Assembly (NCBI GenBank): GCA_905221605.1
Contig: CAJNDS010002335.1
Span: forward strand, 80,887 to 144,886
From: Symbiodinium natans
Taxonomy: Eukaryota > Sar > Dinophyceae > Suessiales > Symbiodiniaceae
Direction: 5' to 3'
Length of the DNA stretch: 64,000 nucleotides
Shown: one piece after another, positions 22,666 through 34,252 of the stretch
Numbering within the stretch: the first letter of the stretch is position 1
Layout: every line of letters begins with the position of its first letter
Program-made: the position numbers and the translations under genes
The notes under the pieces: generated by a model
Databases searched by the model: none
Told to the model about the DNA's origin: nothing
What the model saw: only the letters and a program-made list of their open reading frames with translations

Positions 22666-24677
22666 TTCAGTATTTCACATGCCCTGGCAAAGTTTTCTAT
22701 AGCATCTTCAAGGCCCCCTCGCAAAGACCCACATATTTTAGTGGTTTGGGCTGTCTACCGCTGTCGCTTGGGTATGTGGAGTGCCCAAAACACTGAAAAT
22801 TCAAAGATCTTCGGGGGTGGGGGCCTACCATATATATATATATATGTACATGTATATATATATAGATATATAGACATGTTTGCAGAGAGAGGTGAATTTG
22901 TGTGTGAATATATGGTGTGCATGCTTTTTGAGTTTTTGTACGTAGAACCCTCTCGTCTTGAGTCGGCGGAACCAAAAAACAATCTGGATATTTCCAGGTG
23001 GGCACGGAGCCGGCCAACCTTCGGCATTCCGGTATGCACTGTGGGGTTTTGTGCTTGGCTAGAAAGTGAAAGAAGGTACCTTTTGGTTTCTGACTGCCTT
23101 CACCAGCGGCCTTTCAGTGGTGCTTTCTATCTTCTTCTTCCGCATCTTATCGTAGTTGTATCTTTGCTTCGCCTCATGTGGCTGAGGGTGTGAGGGTGGA
23201 CTGCCCTAAAGTCGCAAGCAGATTTGGATGCAGGGCATGAGGGCTTAGGATCTAGGGCCTCCAACCCTGAACCTTGACCTCGAAAGCTGAGGAATTTTCC
23301 ACAGTCGGCAAACGAGTCCTATGCAGAGATCCAGGAGTGATGTGCACAGTTTTCCTCGGTCATGGGTTTAGGGTGCAGAGCTTGTGCAGGCTGTATGAAG
23401 ATGTCTTTCTTGCCAGATGCTTCTTCTGTAGCACAGGCAGCGTGGGACTTCAATCCTTCCTTGCTTCCACACATTTCGTAGCCTGATGGCTCGTAGCTTC
23501 GTGCATTGTTGCTCCACTGCTGCCCCCAGACTGCAAACTTGTCCGCGGAACCCGTGAACCCTTGTGCAACCTTGAAAACGCAAGATCGCGAAGGAGACCT
23601 TTCGGTACCTCGGGCAGTGCACGAAGGCTTTGCCCCAGGCGTTGGGCCTGTGTCAGCTCTGAGGGTTTGGGGTTGACTGCAGCTGTTGCCGATGCCTTCT
23701 GTGACCCATCGGCACCTTGGAATCGTGGTTCGTGCTTTCAGGCCAGGGTCCGTAGACGATGCTCGACGCTCTTGCTTGGCACACAACCCCGCGCTAGCAG
23801 GCGTCTTGAGCTTGACATCGAGTTGCACGGTAAAGCAGGCGGGCGACGTCATTAAGGCTTGTGTACTTCTGAGTGTCACATCGGGCCGCTTGCAGCAGAA
23901 AGTAAACAAAGCCAGTGCTGGGCAATGTGAGGCAGGCTGCTGGGTGGCTGCAAAACTTGCCAGGCGCAATGGGCCTGGCTATACAGTCATGCGTTGGCGG
24001 GGTGTAAGCTGCTGAGCTGAACCAATGGAGACAGAATAGCCAGACGCAGTTGAGGCTGTGCGAGGCTGCGTGTGAGATGCATATCAGCAGCTTGGGTTTC
24101 ACTGTTTTCAATGCACTCAGTGGTGCAATCGAGAAGCGTGCGGTTTTGTAGCAAATCGACATGTCTCGAGCTGAGCCGAGCCATCTAACCTGGGGTTCTG
24201 CCAGGGTTTGCTTCGGAACTGCCCACATGCCGTCTTCTTTTGTGCCATTTTGTGCGCAGAGTCACCACTCCGGAGGAGTGCGTGCCCATGGTTCTGCTTC
24301 AACATCTAGCTGCGGGCGTGCTCAGGCAGACGACTGTAGTGAGAAGTCGTGGCAGGGATTGAACTTATGCGGTGTTGCGGCGTAAAGCCGCTGCAGCTTG
24401 ATTTGCCGAAGCTTGTCCGGCCCGCGGGGCATACAGCGAATTAGGCTCACAGGCTTAAAGCAAGCCCTGAGCAATTACCGCAAAGCTGGCGACCTCGTGG
24501 ACAAAAGTTGACTAGCAGCTTCGATTCCAAGCAGTTGCATGAATCACGGAATCAGGGGAAGCCCTTCTTGTGCGCAGTTTCTTTCACACAACTTGCCCTT
24601 CCCTGCAGTTCTTGTCAGGCTTAAGTGCAGGCAGGAAGGAAGCGGGGCCTTTTTTTGGTGTAGCTGGGCAAAGTCCC
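22666..24677. other. Intergenic region upstream of the large gene
   Basis: No exon could be supported. A TA microsatellite lies at about 22831-22873. A longer minus-strand frame at 23319-23969 shows no domain and is treated as chance. Confidence 0.4.
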
Positions 24678-24951
24678 ATGATCAGAACGAACCATGGCCC
24701 AGTGGGGCTGCGACAACCGCGGAAACCCGAGGTCATCAAGCCGGCTGTTGGGGAGAAGAAGGATGTGAAAGTCTTCAAGAACTGGCTGGCCTCGAAGAAG
24801 GGCGGAAAAAAGGATGACAACAAGAGTGATGCCTACCGGACGCTCATCAAGCAGACGATGCTACTTGCGGCAGCCAAGATGGAGATCGATGACATCGCCT
24901 ATGGCAGCCCCAACGTCGCTGTTGATGAGAAGACTGGCCTCTACAGGCCAG
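24678..24951 (+). CDS. Large PH/C2/TBC gene, first recognised exon
   Basis: In-frame ATG at 24678. The exon carries VKVFKNWLASKKGGKKDD and TLIKQTMLLAAAKMEIDDIA, a basic, helical N-terminal segment without a known domain. The end is well supported: GC donor after CCAG (24952) and a 59-nt intron to the CCCTAG acceptor at 25010 keep frame into the PH exon. The true start could be further upstream or at an internal acceptor. Confidence 0.55.
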
Positions 24952-25010
24952 GCCTCCTTAATTTTTTCGCACATCTCTTTTGCTCTTTGCTTGCTTCCTC
25001 CATTCCCTAG

Positions 25011-25680
25011 GTTTTTCGGACGTAGGATTAGCCAAGATGTCCAATACCCCTTGCGGCGCCCGGAGGTCACCAGAGGAAATGCAGGAGCGGGACGGGCTGG
25101 CCCGCGTGAAGATCGCCACCATGCAGGATGGCACGGCCCCGATTCCGGATGGCCGGTATGTGGGCACCGGCAAGCTGAAGAAGACCAGTAGGGCCCTGAC
25201 GCGACACTTGCTCGTCAAGAGGAGCAAGTACCCCTGGGGCTGGTACAAGTACCGCTACTGGACCCTGCAGTCCGGCATCATGAGGGTCTACAGGGCTGAT
25301 GGTGCGGAGTATGCAGGGGAGAGGCACAAGCTTTACAACATCCGGGAGGCGACTTGTAGGTTTGAGACCAAAGACATGGTGGGCATCGAGGAGCCTTTCC
25401 TTCCTCGCTACGAGGCCCGGGTGCGGCTGCTCCTGAAGGAGCGCGCCTGGGGACCGGTCTTTCTGTACTCCAAGGATGTGTCCGAGGTGAAGAGTTGGGA
25501 GCGAGCGATCCGGATGTCCAAGTACTTGCTCAATGCCACAGATCGCGAGGCAATGGCCTTTGTGATCGGTAGGGTGGCAGGATCCATCATGACCAAGGGC
25601 TGGAACGCCCTTTTCAACTACCACAGAGAGCTGGAGAACACGCGCCGGCTCATTCGTGGCCTGGCCATGCGGCTCACCAA
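25011..25680 (+). CDS. Large gene, PH-like domain exon
   Basis: Phase 1 after a 59-nt GC-AG intron. Residues read GFSDVGLAKMSNTPCGARRS and later KKTSRALTRHLLVKR, WYKYRYWTLQSGIMRVYRAD, then FLYSKDVSEVKSWERAIRMS. The pattern (…KYRYWTLQ…, a beta-rich core, then a C-terminal helix with W at the conserved place) fits a pleckstrin homology domain, which binds phosphoinositides or proteins. After it comes a helix-rich stretch ending RLIRGLAMRLTK. A GT donor at 25681 is possible. Confidence 0.6.
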
Positions 25681-26220
25681 GTGCCTCGGGGGCATTCGAC
25701 TCCCTCAGCTCCCTCAACTCCCAATAAACTTCCACTCAAACTCCCAACCAACTTCTAAAGCCCTTTTTCCAGAAACATCACTGAGGCTGGACCTGAGCCG
25801 AGCTTGGAACAAGGCACGCCTGGTGTACTTGCAGAATCTCGGCCGCTGTTTCGGTGTTTTGGGTGGCGAGCCCAAATATCCCCAAAGGAAAAGCTGTGCA
25901 CAGAACTGAATGAAGGCAGCTTGGACAGCAGGCTCGCTCACCCTAAACACACAGCCTGTCCTGAGCATATCAGCACCGGGCAGAACGACCTCGAGACCTG
26001 ACTAACATGATTAAAGACAGCAAGGGTGGGAAAGGCCTGTCGTCAGCCCAGCAACAACTTGAGTATTTCGCTCAATGAGCAAAGCCACTGCGCAGAGCAG
26101 CACGAAGCAGAACACAAAGCGTTCCATAACCCTCAGCAGAATCCTGGTACATCCGCACAAGCCCACTGCGCAAAGCCAGTGGTCCCGGGGCTCGGAGAGG
26201 GCACTCGGGGTTCCACTCTC

Positions 26221-26256
26221 TTTTTCTCTCTCCCTCCCTCCCTCCCTCCCTCCCAT
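26221..26256. repeat. TCCC/CTCC microsatellite
   Basis: Pyrimidine-rich TCCC repeat inside the intron between the PH exon and the following exons. Confidence 0.9.
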
Positions 26257-26294
26257 GGCAGATGCAACGTAGCCTTGAACAGAGGGCCGCCTTT

Positions 26295-26639
26295 TCAGTG
26301 CCCCTCCCCTCTCCATCTATGCTCAGAGATTGCACACAGACTAAGATTATGCTTTCCCAGTTCAGCACACAAACTGTCTAACTTATAAGGATCTTTACCC
26401 ACCACGTGTACCTCCCCAGAGGTTAGAACCTCAAGAGAAGAATGCAGAGTCTGAACATTCCAACACCCCCAAGTGATCTTTGATTCCCGACGCCACCGAT
26501 TCCCCAGCTGGCTCCTCCCCTGTCCGGGAGTCACAGTTGGATGGTGCGGTTTCAGTGACAAAGGTCGGTTAAACGTAACCTGTGCGGTAGCAAGAGAAAA
26601 CAAGCACCCGGGTTGCCAGCCCGAGCGCGCGGTCGGCAA
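26295..26639 (-). pseudogene. LINE AP-endonuclease fragment, minus strand
   Basis: The minus frame contains ITWGCWNVQTL followed about 30 residues later by LCAELGKHNLSLCAISEHRW and RGEGH. This is the N-terminal part of an APE-type endonuclease of LINEs (GxWNVRTL… and …ISExRWxGxG, the Glu being a metal ligand). The catalytic remainder and the RT are absent: the frame runs into the TCCC repeat. It lies in an intron, opposite to the host gene. Confidence 0.65.
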
Positions 26640-27132
26640 GGTACCTACCTGGGTTGCCCCCCGAGGGAGGCCCCGGAACCCAGTTCAGTAGACCCCGCCC
26701 TGCGGCTTCCGTTAGCCTCCTGCCCACTTAAACTCAAATCGCGACACACAACAACAACCACAAGAAAAACTCAGCACACGCACAGCTCGCAACCTTTTAG
26801 TGCAGGAGTTGCCACCCCTCCACCACGTTGAGGTGGAAGTCCGACTTTGGAGGGGCCTTTTCAGTGCCGGCGCACAAACTCAATGGTGGGCACCCATGAG
26901 CCAACACGATGTCCTGAACCAAGGAAGAGCCACGACCAGAAGCTGCGAAAGGAGCAGCAGGATTGGGCCGCCAGGTCGGAGAGAGCTGTTTGAGGGTTTC
27001 TTGAAGTTGATTGGGGCGTTAAGGGGTTGAGGAGGCTTTCAGAAGTGAACGACAGGACGTGTGGTGGGTAAGCCCTGAGGTTGAAGGCTGGGGACAGAAA
27101 GCATTTGAGGTTTTCAAGTCTCTGTGAGAAGA

Positions 27133-27294
27133 AGACAGCAGCCCCGAAGAGAACCCTTCCCCCGAAGCCCTACAAGCCCGGGCCTCCTCCCGCAAGCCCT
27201 GATGCCCTGGAGGTTCTTGAGGGACAAGATGGACCGAATCAACCAGCAGTCTACAAGGTCTCCGGCCATGATTCGGCTAGCCGCCATCAACAAG
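27133..27294 (+). CDS. Large gene, linker exon
   Basis: Ends with MPWRFLRDKMDRINQQSTRS then PAMIRLAAINK and a clean AAG|GTG donor at 27295, in phase 0 with the CAG|GTG acceptor at 27589. Another frame in the first half is Pro/Lys-rich (KTAAPKRTLPPKPYKPG) and equally open, so the 5' boundary and frame upstream of 27200 are unsettled. Confidence 0.45.
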
Positions 27295-27589
27295 GTGCCG
27301 GCTTCGTTCTGAACTCGTGCGTGCACACGCGCGCAGGCACATGCACGCGCACATGCACACAAGAAAGCACGGAAGAAAGCACGTACACGCGCACGTCCCA
27401 GCCTGCACCCGCACCCACACCAGTACACACCCGTGCGCCCTTGCACGCTTGCTTGCTTACGCGCTTGCTTGCGCCTGCGCCCGCGTCCGCTTACACGAGC
27501 ATGCACACACATACATACACACACACACACACAAAAGCTAAAGTTATATTCTTGCCGAATCGCCTCTGTGAATTTCAGATGCTGCTCAG

Positions 27590-28807
27590 GTGCAGACAAG
27601 GTTCCGACACTTCCGCCAAGACCACATCTTCGACCGTTCCTATGCCCTGGGCACCAATGTGAACACCCGTGTGCAGCAGATGATGAAGGGAGTGACGATG
27701 CTTGGCGCCTTCACTTCACTTTCTGCTCAGGAGGTCTTGAAGTTGACATTGCCGGCTGAAGGAATGGAGGCCCTGGAGGATTTCGCCGCGAAGTCCGCGA
27801 GCTACTCCGAGGTCAATGTCAGCTTGCAGAAGATGACCTTTAACATCTCTGAGAATTTCACCATGCTTTCCTTCTCAGAGGCAGGGGGTGATGCCTCGAT
27901 CCTGGACAGTGCCAGCTGGGGTCACTTTGTGAACCTCAGCCAGATCAGTTCCGTGGTCCTGCACTCCGAGCGCAGTTTGGCCAAGACCCGGCAAGGGGAG
28001 CAGTTGCCTCCCAGCAGCTGCTCGGGGGTTTGGTTCACGTTGCACGGTCCCCGGGTCGGCTGGGGCCGCGCGCTCCGGATGTTCACAGACCCAGAGACGC
28101 AAAAGGCTTTCCAGCAAGTCGTGGGCTCCAGTGATGGCAACGCCCTGGGCGCGGCTCTGGCCGATTCTGAAAGCCTCCAGTGGTTCCGTTTGGAGCTTGG
28201 CCTTCGTTCCGCCGATGTGCTGGACCTGCGGAAGGAGCTGCCGGAAGAGGGCCAGGTCGAAGTTTTCGGTGATGAGGAGATGGAGTCTTTGCCCAGATCC
28301 GACTTTCAGACCTATGTGGAAGTGACCATGCTCGGCCGGCGATTCCGCAGCACAAAAGCCACCGGAAGCAATCCTAGGTACCAGGGCCCTTACTCGGGGA
28401 AGTTCATTGCCGAGGTTCCCATTCCGCCCGGCGAGGGAGGCCTTGCCTGCCTGGACACCTCGGAGGTTGGCATTGACATTGTGGAGTGCGATCCCGAAAC
28501 GCCCGACAACAACCGGACGATCTGGGCCGCCAAGCTGCCATTGTGGAAGCTCTTTGTTGCTGAGGAGGACCTCCCGAAGCCCATGGACCCGCCACCCACA
28601 TCGGCCTTGACGACGCTTGTCGGCGAAGGAGCGCTGACGACCCTGGGCATCATGGAGGAGACGCGCGAGCAGGTGCAGTCCATGACGAAGTCGCTCCGCA
28701 GTGGGACTCTGAAGAGCAACCGGCGTATGTGGCTGCAACACCCCACAGTGAACCTCTCGGACATCCTCCCGCTCAAGGCCCATGTGGATCTAGACGTCTT
28801 CGCCAAG
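27590..28807 (+). CDS. Large gene, C2-like exon I
   Basis: 406 codons in phase 0. It begins VQTRFRHFRQDHIFDRSYAL and contains a helical lead, then beta-rich modules. Residues around 230-290 (DFQTYVEVTMLGRRFRSTKA, then GSNPRYQGPYSGKF and VGIDIVECDPETPDNN) follow the C2 order: strand with YVxV, T-x-x-x-x-NPxW-like loop, then the second Ca-loop. Asp residues in the loops are only partly kept, so Ca2+ binding is uncertain. It ends …LDVFAK at a canonical AAG|GTGAGT donor. Confidence 0.65.
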
Positions 28808-28858
28808 GTGAGTCCTAACTCCTTGCTCACAAAGACCCCCGTGTCGCCTGAGCTGCAG

Positions 28859-29328
28859 GGGCGCGGGTCCACCTGCAGCCTGTTCACATCACACAAGGCA
28901 GCCTGGCTGGATCCGACTGCTGGCCGGAGCTTGAGTGTGGCCAACATGGTGGAGCTAAATATCCGGGAGATCGACTTCCCGACGGACGACGTAGTGGAGG
29001 AGACCCGGCTCTACAAGTATCACGTGGAGGCCAGGTGCAACGGAGTTCGTGCCTCCACCAAGGCTTTGTGCCGACCGAAGAAGACCTGGAACGCAATCCT
29101 CCCACTGGAGAGTTCCAAGATCGACTTCAAGGGCGCGACTATCTTCGTCCCCCTGCCGCCAGGAAGTTGGAGCAATGCCGAAACCATCAAAGTGCGTGTG
29201 CAGGTTGTGCGAACGCTGGTCAACGAGGTGCCGGCTGTGAACTTCAATGAGCTCTTGGCGAGGAATGGCAAGTCAGGGCCGTACAGTCCTGTCTCCGAAG
29301 TGGTGTACCACGCGGACTTGTTGCTTGG
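28859..29328 (+). CDS. Large gene, C2-like exon II
   Basis: A 51-nt GT-AG intron (28808-28858) precedes it, and the frame is identical before and after, so the intron could be read through without a stop. The exon holds ANMVELNIREIDFPTDD, TRLYKYHVEARCNGVRASTK, KTWNAILPL and WSNAETIKVRVQVVR, again the strand order of a C2 domain. It ends with CTTGG before a GT donor, phase 2, matching the next exon. Confidence 0.65.
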
Positions 29329-29421
29329 GTGTTCTTAAGAATCGTTTCGCTTTCCTGGCGCATGTATGGTTCACCCCCTACCAGGGGTGCTGTCTAGGGC
29401 CCCCGCGCAGCAGCAGCAAAG

Positions 29422-29620
29422 GTTCGTGGATGGCATGACGCTGGACTTCTCAAGGCAGTCTGCAGGCGTTCTCTTTGCGAAGGCAGGGGCATCCCCTACC
29501 TACTATGGGGTTGCCAAGGATGAGCTCAGCCCTGTGGAGACACCGGCCGTGGTGGTAATGGACATTGCGCTCCGAGATCGCGACTACGCCCGGCTCCACA
29601 CTGCTCAGGATTCCCTGAGA
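29422..29620 (+). CDS. Large gene, exon after C2-II
   Basis: Starts with one base completing Gly: FVDGMTLDFSRQSAGVLFAK, later GVAKDELSPVETPAVVVMDI and ALRDRDYARLHTAQDSLR. It closes the preceding beta domain and starts a helix. GC donor (29621) keeps phase 0 to the next exon. No separate domain recognised. Confidence 0.6.
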
Positions 29621-29772
29621 GCAGGGGTCGCTGGGCCTGCCTGGAATATGTTGTATCTTGCTTTAGTCATTTATTCTTTACAATCGTGCCTGGCAAATTC
29701 TTTACAATCGTGCCTGGCAATGCTTCAAGCTTTTCGACAGTTGTTACTTGATCGCTGTAAGCCATCACTCAG

Positions 29773-29838
29773 GTTCTTTGCGTGGGGGACAAGGCCATGC
29801 TGAAAGTGGAGGAGCCAATCCTCTACCCGACCAATGAG
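29773..29838 (+). CDS. Large gene, 22-codon exon
   Basis: VLCVGDKAMLKVEEPILYPT then NE, between ACTCAG and a GAG|GTGCGG donor. Exactly 66 nt and phase 0 at both ends; clear amino-acid coding pattern. Confidence 0.6.
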
Positions 29839-29884
29839 GTGCGGAGCCATGAACCCTCATGTCGTGGTAGTTTTGCATGGTAGC

Positions 29885-29930
29885 GAAAGTAGTCGTTGTA
29901 GTCGTAGTAATAGTAGAAGCAGTGGTCGTG

Positions 29931-29983
<53 letters not shown>

Positions 29984-30065
29984 AGTCGTCGGAAAGGTCG
30001 TAGTAGTCGTCGTGTAGCAGTAGAAGCAGCAGCAGGAGGAGGAGGAGCAGCAGCAGGAGTAGCAG
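29885..30065. repeat. GTC/GTA trinucleotide microsatellite
   Basis: Mostly pure GTC from about 29930 to 29976, with GTA/GCA variants on either side. Lies in an intron. Confidence 0.9.
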
Positions 30066-30144
30066 TATATCATAAGCAAAATATAGCAAGAGCAATGAGT
30101 CACGACACATGATAGCACCACGTGCAAAGCAAGCCCCTACTCAG

Positions 30145-30209
30145 GTGGAGTACCGCAACTTCTTGAACAACGCCACGCCCGGAGAGCCACTGGACCGCAG
30201 CATGCTAAG
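30145..30209 (+). CDS. Large gene, short exon
   Basis: VEYRNFLNNATPGEPLDRSM then LR, from a TACTCAG acceptor to a GA donor (GATTGC), phase 2, which suits the one-base start of the next exon. Confidence 0.55.
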
Positions 30210-30647
30210 GATTGCAGCCCTCCAAATAAACAGATCAAAGAAGGCCGAAAACCCGGAAGACTTCTTGAAGACCCACAAACAGAAACTCTGACCAAAGTTG
30301 AATCTCAGAAACGACAGAGCTGCGCCTGCAGCGTGCTAGGGCGAGAGCCGAACGCGGGGCAACTTTCAAGAGAGGGCTACGGCTTCACACCATTTGGACG
30401 CTAGAAGCTAACCTGTGGGCTTGTCTAAGGTGCAAGGCTCGAAGGTCTGAAAGGCTCACCCTCTTTAATTCCGGCAGCCTCAAAAAGGGAGCCCTTTACT
30501 TGCTGACGCCGAACGCCCCAAGCGCCTAGCAAACCCTTTCTGCCGGCTCATTAAACCCCTAAGGTACCCCCAAAAGAGCAACAAAAAGCGCCTTGAAGCC
30601 CCCAAAAAACGGCCTAAAGCCCTGCAGCCCTTCCGAGCATGGACCAG

Positions 30648-30719
30648 GTTCGATGGCACGCGCATCCGTCGTGGCCCGAGCTCGGCAGCCTGGGAAGTGC
30701 CTCGAAAGATGGAGCTGAG
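30648..30719 (+). CDS. Large gene, short exon
   Basis: FDGTRIRRGPSSAAWEVPRK then MELR, phase 2 at both ends, ACCAG acceptor and GT donor. Small basic segment, no domain. Confidence 0.5.
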
Positions 30720-31124
30720 GTTTTGCTTGGGGGCTTGGAAGGTTCATGGGGGTAGCTTCTTTAGGAATAGGAAGGTAAGTGAGGCTTCTTTTGCCGCTCT
30801 TCTCACACGAGACCTCTTGAAGGTGTAGGAGGAGGATTTGTGAGGCTTGAGGGTGGAAGCCCGGCGGACAGAACCCTGAACCCTTTAGGATGTCGTTGGA
30901 GCCCTAAAGCAAAAAGATGGGTTGAAGAGAACCCCAAACCCTAAAAAAAAACCGGTGGGATAAGGGCTTTGGTTGCTTAGCTGCATGGTTTGCGAACACA
31001 CGCCAGGGAGGGCGGCCGACGTCGGCTTGCAAAGCAGGTTGAGGGCATTGTCCGCTCCTTTCAATCAACCAGTCACGAAGACCAGGAATCCCTGCGGAGT
31101 GGTTCGTCCAGCTATGCGGGTGCC

Positions 31125-31225
31125 AAAAAAAAACCCTAAAACCCCTAACACCCTAACCCTAAACCATAAACGGCCCAAAAGTCGGGTGCCAAACAAAAAA
31201 GGCCCAAAACCCAAAACCCTAACCT
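31125..31225. repeat. Intronic CCCTAAA-rich patch
   Basis: Repeated AAACCCTAA and ACCCTAAACC strings in an intron. Similar patches occur at about 18730-18760, 19363-19390 and 39045-39070. Confidence 0.7.
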
Positions 31226-31779
31226 CCCCCGCCCAACGCTTTCTTTGAGGCGCCCCTGCGGGACCCATGCGCCACCTTTGAGTACAAGGCCGATTCGATC
31301 ATTTAGGCCTAGGGCTTTGGGTGTTGTTCCCCAAAATGAAGGGTGCCCCTCATAAATCCCAACGATGCTAGAATATTGAAGACACCTCTCCTCCCCCCAC
31401 CCGCAAAATAGGCAAAGTAGGTGCCAAGCTGCCTGCGTTTTGTTACTGCTGGGCTCTCAAAGCGCGTCGGGGTTCAGGTTTCAGGTATCATCGCTGGGAG
31501 CCCAGATGCAAAAGGTATGATTGAAGCTCGGGTTTTTAAGGTGTTCTCCTGTTTTGGGCTTACGGCAGGTTGGTTTGGTCAGCCCTGAATTGCCAGAATC
31601 AGGCAGTTGCGCACTTACGTACAAGTCCCCAGGGAAGCGACCCGAAACTCACAGAACCTGCAAGCCATAGGTCATCTCAGCAGACTGTTCGTCTTTACAG
31701 GCTCTCCCTTCTGACCGTATGGGTACGTAGGGTTCGTTATTTTTGAAAAGCAAGCCCCACGTGTTACAACATCTCAAAG

Positions 31780-31865
31780 GCCAGCGGCTTGGACAAGCTC
31801 GACCCCCCGGAGCCCTTCAAGCAGCGCTACATGCCCAACGCCACCGGCGAAGTGATCCCACACAA
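31780..31865 (+). CDS. Large gene, short exon
   Basis: ASGLDKLDPPEPFKQRYMPN then ATGEVIPHK, with a GC donor inside AAGCTCC. Combined with the next exon it reads …EVIPHKFVLPKDEAEF without a break. Confidence 0.55.
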
Positions 31866-31961
31866 GCTCCTTGGATGCTGGGAGTTGGGGGCTTCGGTTT
31901 GCTTATACTTTAGATGATGGAAAGCACAAGTACGCTGCGTTGCGCATGGTCGCTCGTGCAG

Positions 31962-32006
31962 GTTTGTGTTGCCGAAGGACGAAGCCGAGTTTCAGAATTC
32001 CTTGAA
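31962..32006 (+). CDS. Large gene, short exon
   Basis: FVLPKDEAEFQNSL between GCAG and a likely GC donor. A CT-rich tract (32036-32107) follows, before the acceptor of the next exon. Confidence 0.5.
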
Positions 32007-32169
32007 GCCAGGCAGGACCTTCGTTGAGCAGCCTCTCGTTCTCCCTCGCTCTCTCCCTCTCGTTCTCCCTCTTGTCGTCTTTCTCTGTCTGTTTCTCTTT
32101 CTTTCAGCCGAGTCTAGAGTCTGGTATGGCCCGGAGCACTACTGAAGTTTGCTTTCTTGTGTTCTGCAG

Positions 32170-33635
32170 CTCTGGCAACAAACTGTGCCAAGGCTCCTTC
32201 TGGAGAATCATGGAGTACCTGGCATCGCAGAAGGTGAATGCGGTGAAGACGCTACCAAACGGGGAGGAAACGTACCAGCCTCAAGTCATCAAGATGTTGA
32301 CGCATGTGGTCCGTTCCATTCCCGCCACCGTCCTGGCCGTGTACCCGGACCAAACCTGTGATGTCGAGTTGGCTCCCAACTTCGTGGAGATGTGGGAGAT
32401 GGCCCCGCACAAGGCCTTTGGGCTCCTGGGCGCCGCAGCGATCGGCGAGCACACGGACATCTCGGACACTGCCATCCGCAGTGCTCCGGTGGGCGCTGGG
32501 GACGTCGGGGAGCGGGTCCGTAGGCGTGTTCTGCTGAAGGGGCTACCAATCACCAGCCTCACCAGCGTGCAGTCTGCCAGCTTCAATGTCTATGACGCTG
32601 CCATCACCACGACGGATGAGATCGTCCACATCCACCCGCACAAGGCCGGGAATGACTACAACCCGCGCTTGATTGATGGAGCCGTGGATGACATGCAGAT
32701 GCTCAGTGGCCACCGCGGAAGCTACCGCATTGCAGCTGGGCCTTTGCCCGTGGATGCCAACCCAACAGACTGCCAGTACGAGTGGTCACTGTGCTTGAAT
32801 GCCAAGGATGAGGCAGACATGTACCACTTCATCACCGTGCTGCGGCAGGCTGCTCGCATGGACATCAGCGAGCAGGTGAAAAAGCTGCAGGAGTTCAAGA
32901 AGAAGAGCGCCTTTGCCCTGAACAACCGTCCCTACCTGGACTCCCAGATCTACTCTACACAGAGTGGGCACCTAGAGGTGATCTTGGTGGAGGCCAGGCA
33001 TCTCAGGCCCACGCGCGTGCAGCAGGAGCAGGACTGGCAGGCCTCCGTGCAGAAGAGTTTGCAACTCGATCTCCAGACGGAGGCCAGCTTCTCCTTGCTG
33101 AACAGCGAGGAGGGTCGCAGGAAGGAGCTGATTTACAAGGGCTCCAAGGTTCAGATGTCACCCGCGCTCTCGGGCAGCAACCCGAGTTGGGGGGACCAAG
33201 AGCAGCTCAAAGCCTCCGGAGGCTGGGTGTTCAAGAGCCCTTTGCTTGAGGCTCGGAGCATGCCGAATCTCTACTTCGAGCTGGAGCTCACCTCCCGGAC
33301 GCTGCAGCACGTTGGGCAAACGGAGAAGCTGGGAATGATCCGGATGGCGGTCTTCGGGGCCCACTTCATGCCACAGTTCTTGGGGGGTGCTCCCACCCTG
33401 GACCTCAGCGACCACAAGAAGCCCTTCAACAACCTTTGGATCCCTTTGTCCAAGAATGAGAAGGGGGAGCTGGTGCCCAAGCCCTATGGGGAGCTGCACA
33501 TCATGACGATCTGGAGGCCCTCGCAGGAGACGGCCATGACCCGAAGGCTGCCCAGGAAGGTGCAGGTGTGGCAGAGCTACGAGCTCAAGCAGGCCATGAA
33601 GAGCCTCGTCACGCTTGCGCACTCGCTTTTCAGAG
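32170..33635 (+). CDS. Large gene, second PH-like plus C2-like exon III
   Basis: About 488 codons. It opens SGNKLCQGSFWRIMEYLASQ. Residues from about 115 to 235 (RRRVLLKGLPITSLTSVQSA … EWSLCLNAKDEADMYHFITV) end with the W-x-x-C-x-x-A-x-x-E-A-x-x-F helix pattern of a PH domain. A C2-like module follows from SGHLEVILVEARHLRPTR through SNPSWGD and LYFELEL to PYGELHIMTIWRP. The exon ends in a helix (ELKQAMKSLVTLAHSLF). Likely a membrane-binding segment. Confidence 0.65.
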
Positions 33636-33720
33636 GTTGGGGCTTAGGGGGGGGTGCTTTTTTGGCGGGGTGCTAGTTGGGGGTCGGTTTGGGTTTGCAC
33701 TGGCACGCCGAACAGCCAAG

Positions 33721-33870
33721 GAACACCTCCATGCACGATCCCCTCTACGAAATCCAGGCCTTCAAGCAAGGCTACGACCCAAACCTCTACCAACTCAAGG
33801 GCGAGCAGCCCGAGTCAGTGAGCCAGGCCAACTTCAGCCACATGCAGAAGATGTTCCTGGCCTGCACACT
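33721..33870 (+). CDS. Large gene, exon after C2-III
   Basis: NTSMHDPLYEIQAFKQGYDP, then NLYQLKGEQPESVSQANFSH and MQKMFLA. Helix plus loop; no domain recognised. The 3' boundary is not fixed. Confidence 0.5.
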
Positions 33871-34252
33871 TGGGAGAAGACCTCGTTGTAGATTTGGTAA
33901 TCGCCCTTTTTTGCACACTTGGAGAGGAAGTGCTTTTGGAAGTTTGCTTCCAAACAACCTGCCGGCAATGTGGGAGAGCGTAATTCTGAAACCTGTGAGC
34001 CTTGACAGTTTACAAAGGCGACAACCACTCAAGCCTGAAGATCTCCCGGCCATGCTCAGTTCAACGGTAGGCTTTTCAGTTTTGACCCCCTATCCAACAC
34101 CCTCGAGTGAGTTCTTTGGCTCAGGAAAGGCGGAGGTCTTGAGGATGATTGAACCTGGCTTGGCCATTTGTGATGGGTGACTGAGAGCTTCCACGATGCC
34201 CTTTAAAACCCGAAGCCCCGAAACCCTCACCAAAGCCACGGCAGCATGGCAG
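33871..34252. other. Intron, nothing recognised
   Basis: Contains the string TTTGGCTCAGG at about 34115, which matches part of the spliced leader (10 of 16). That is too weak to call. Confidence 0.4.

Noticed and set aside
23319-23969. 216-residue minus-strand frame
   Set aside because: No domain, several competing frames on the other strand, and no splice context; all recognised exons in the region are on the + strand.
27875-28783. 302-residue minus-strand frame
   Set aside because: Shadow of the C2-like exon at 27590-28807, which carries recognisable domain pattern and a clean donor.
34110-34126. TTCTTTGGCTCAGG as a relict leader
   Set aside because: Only 10 of 16 positions match and no intronless gene follows.
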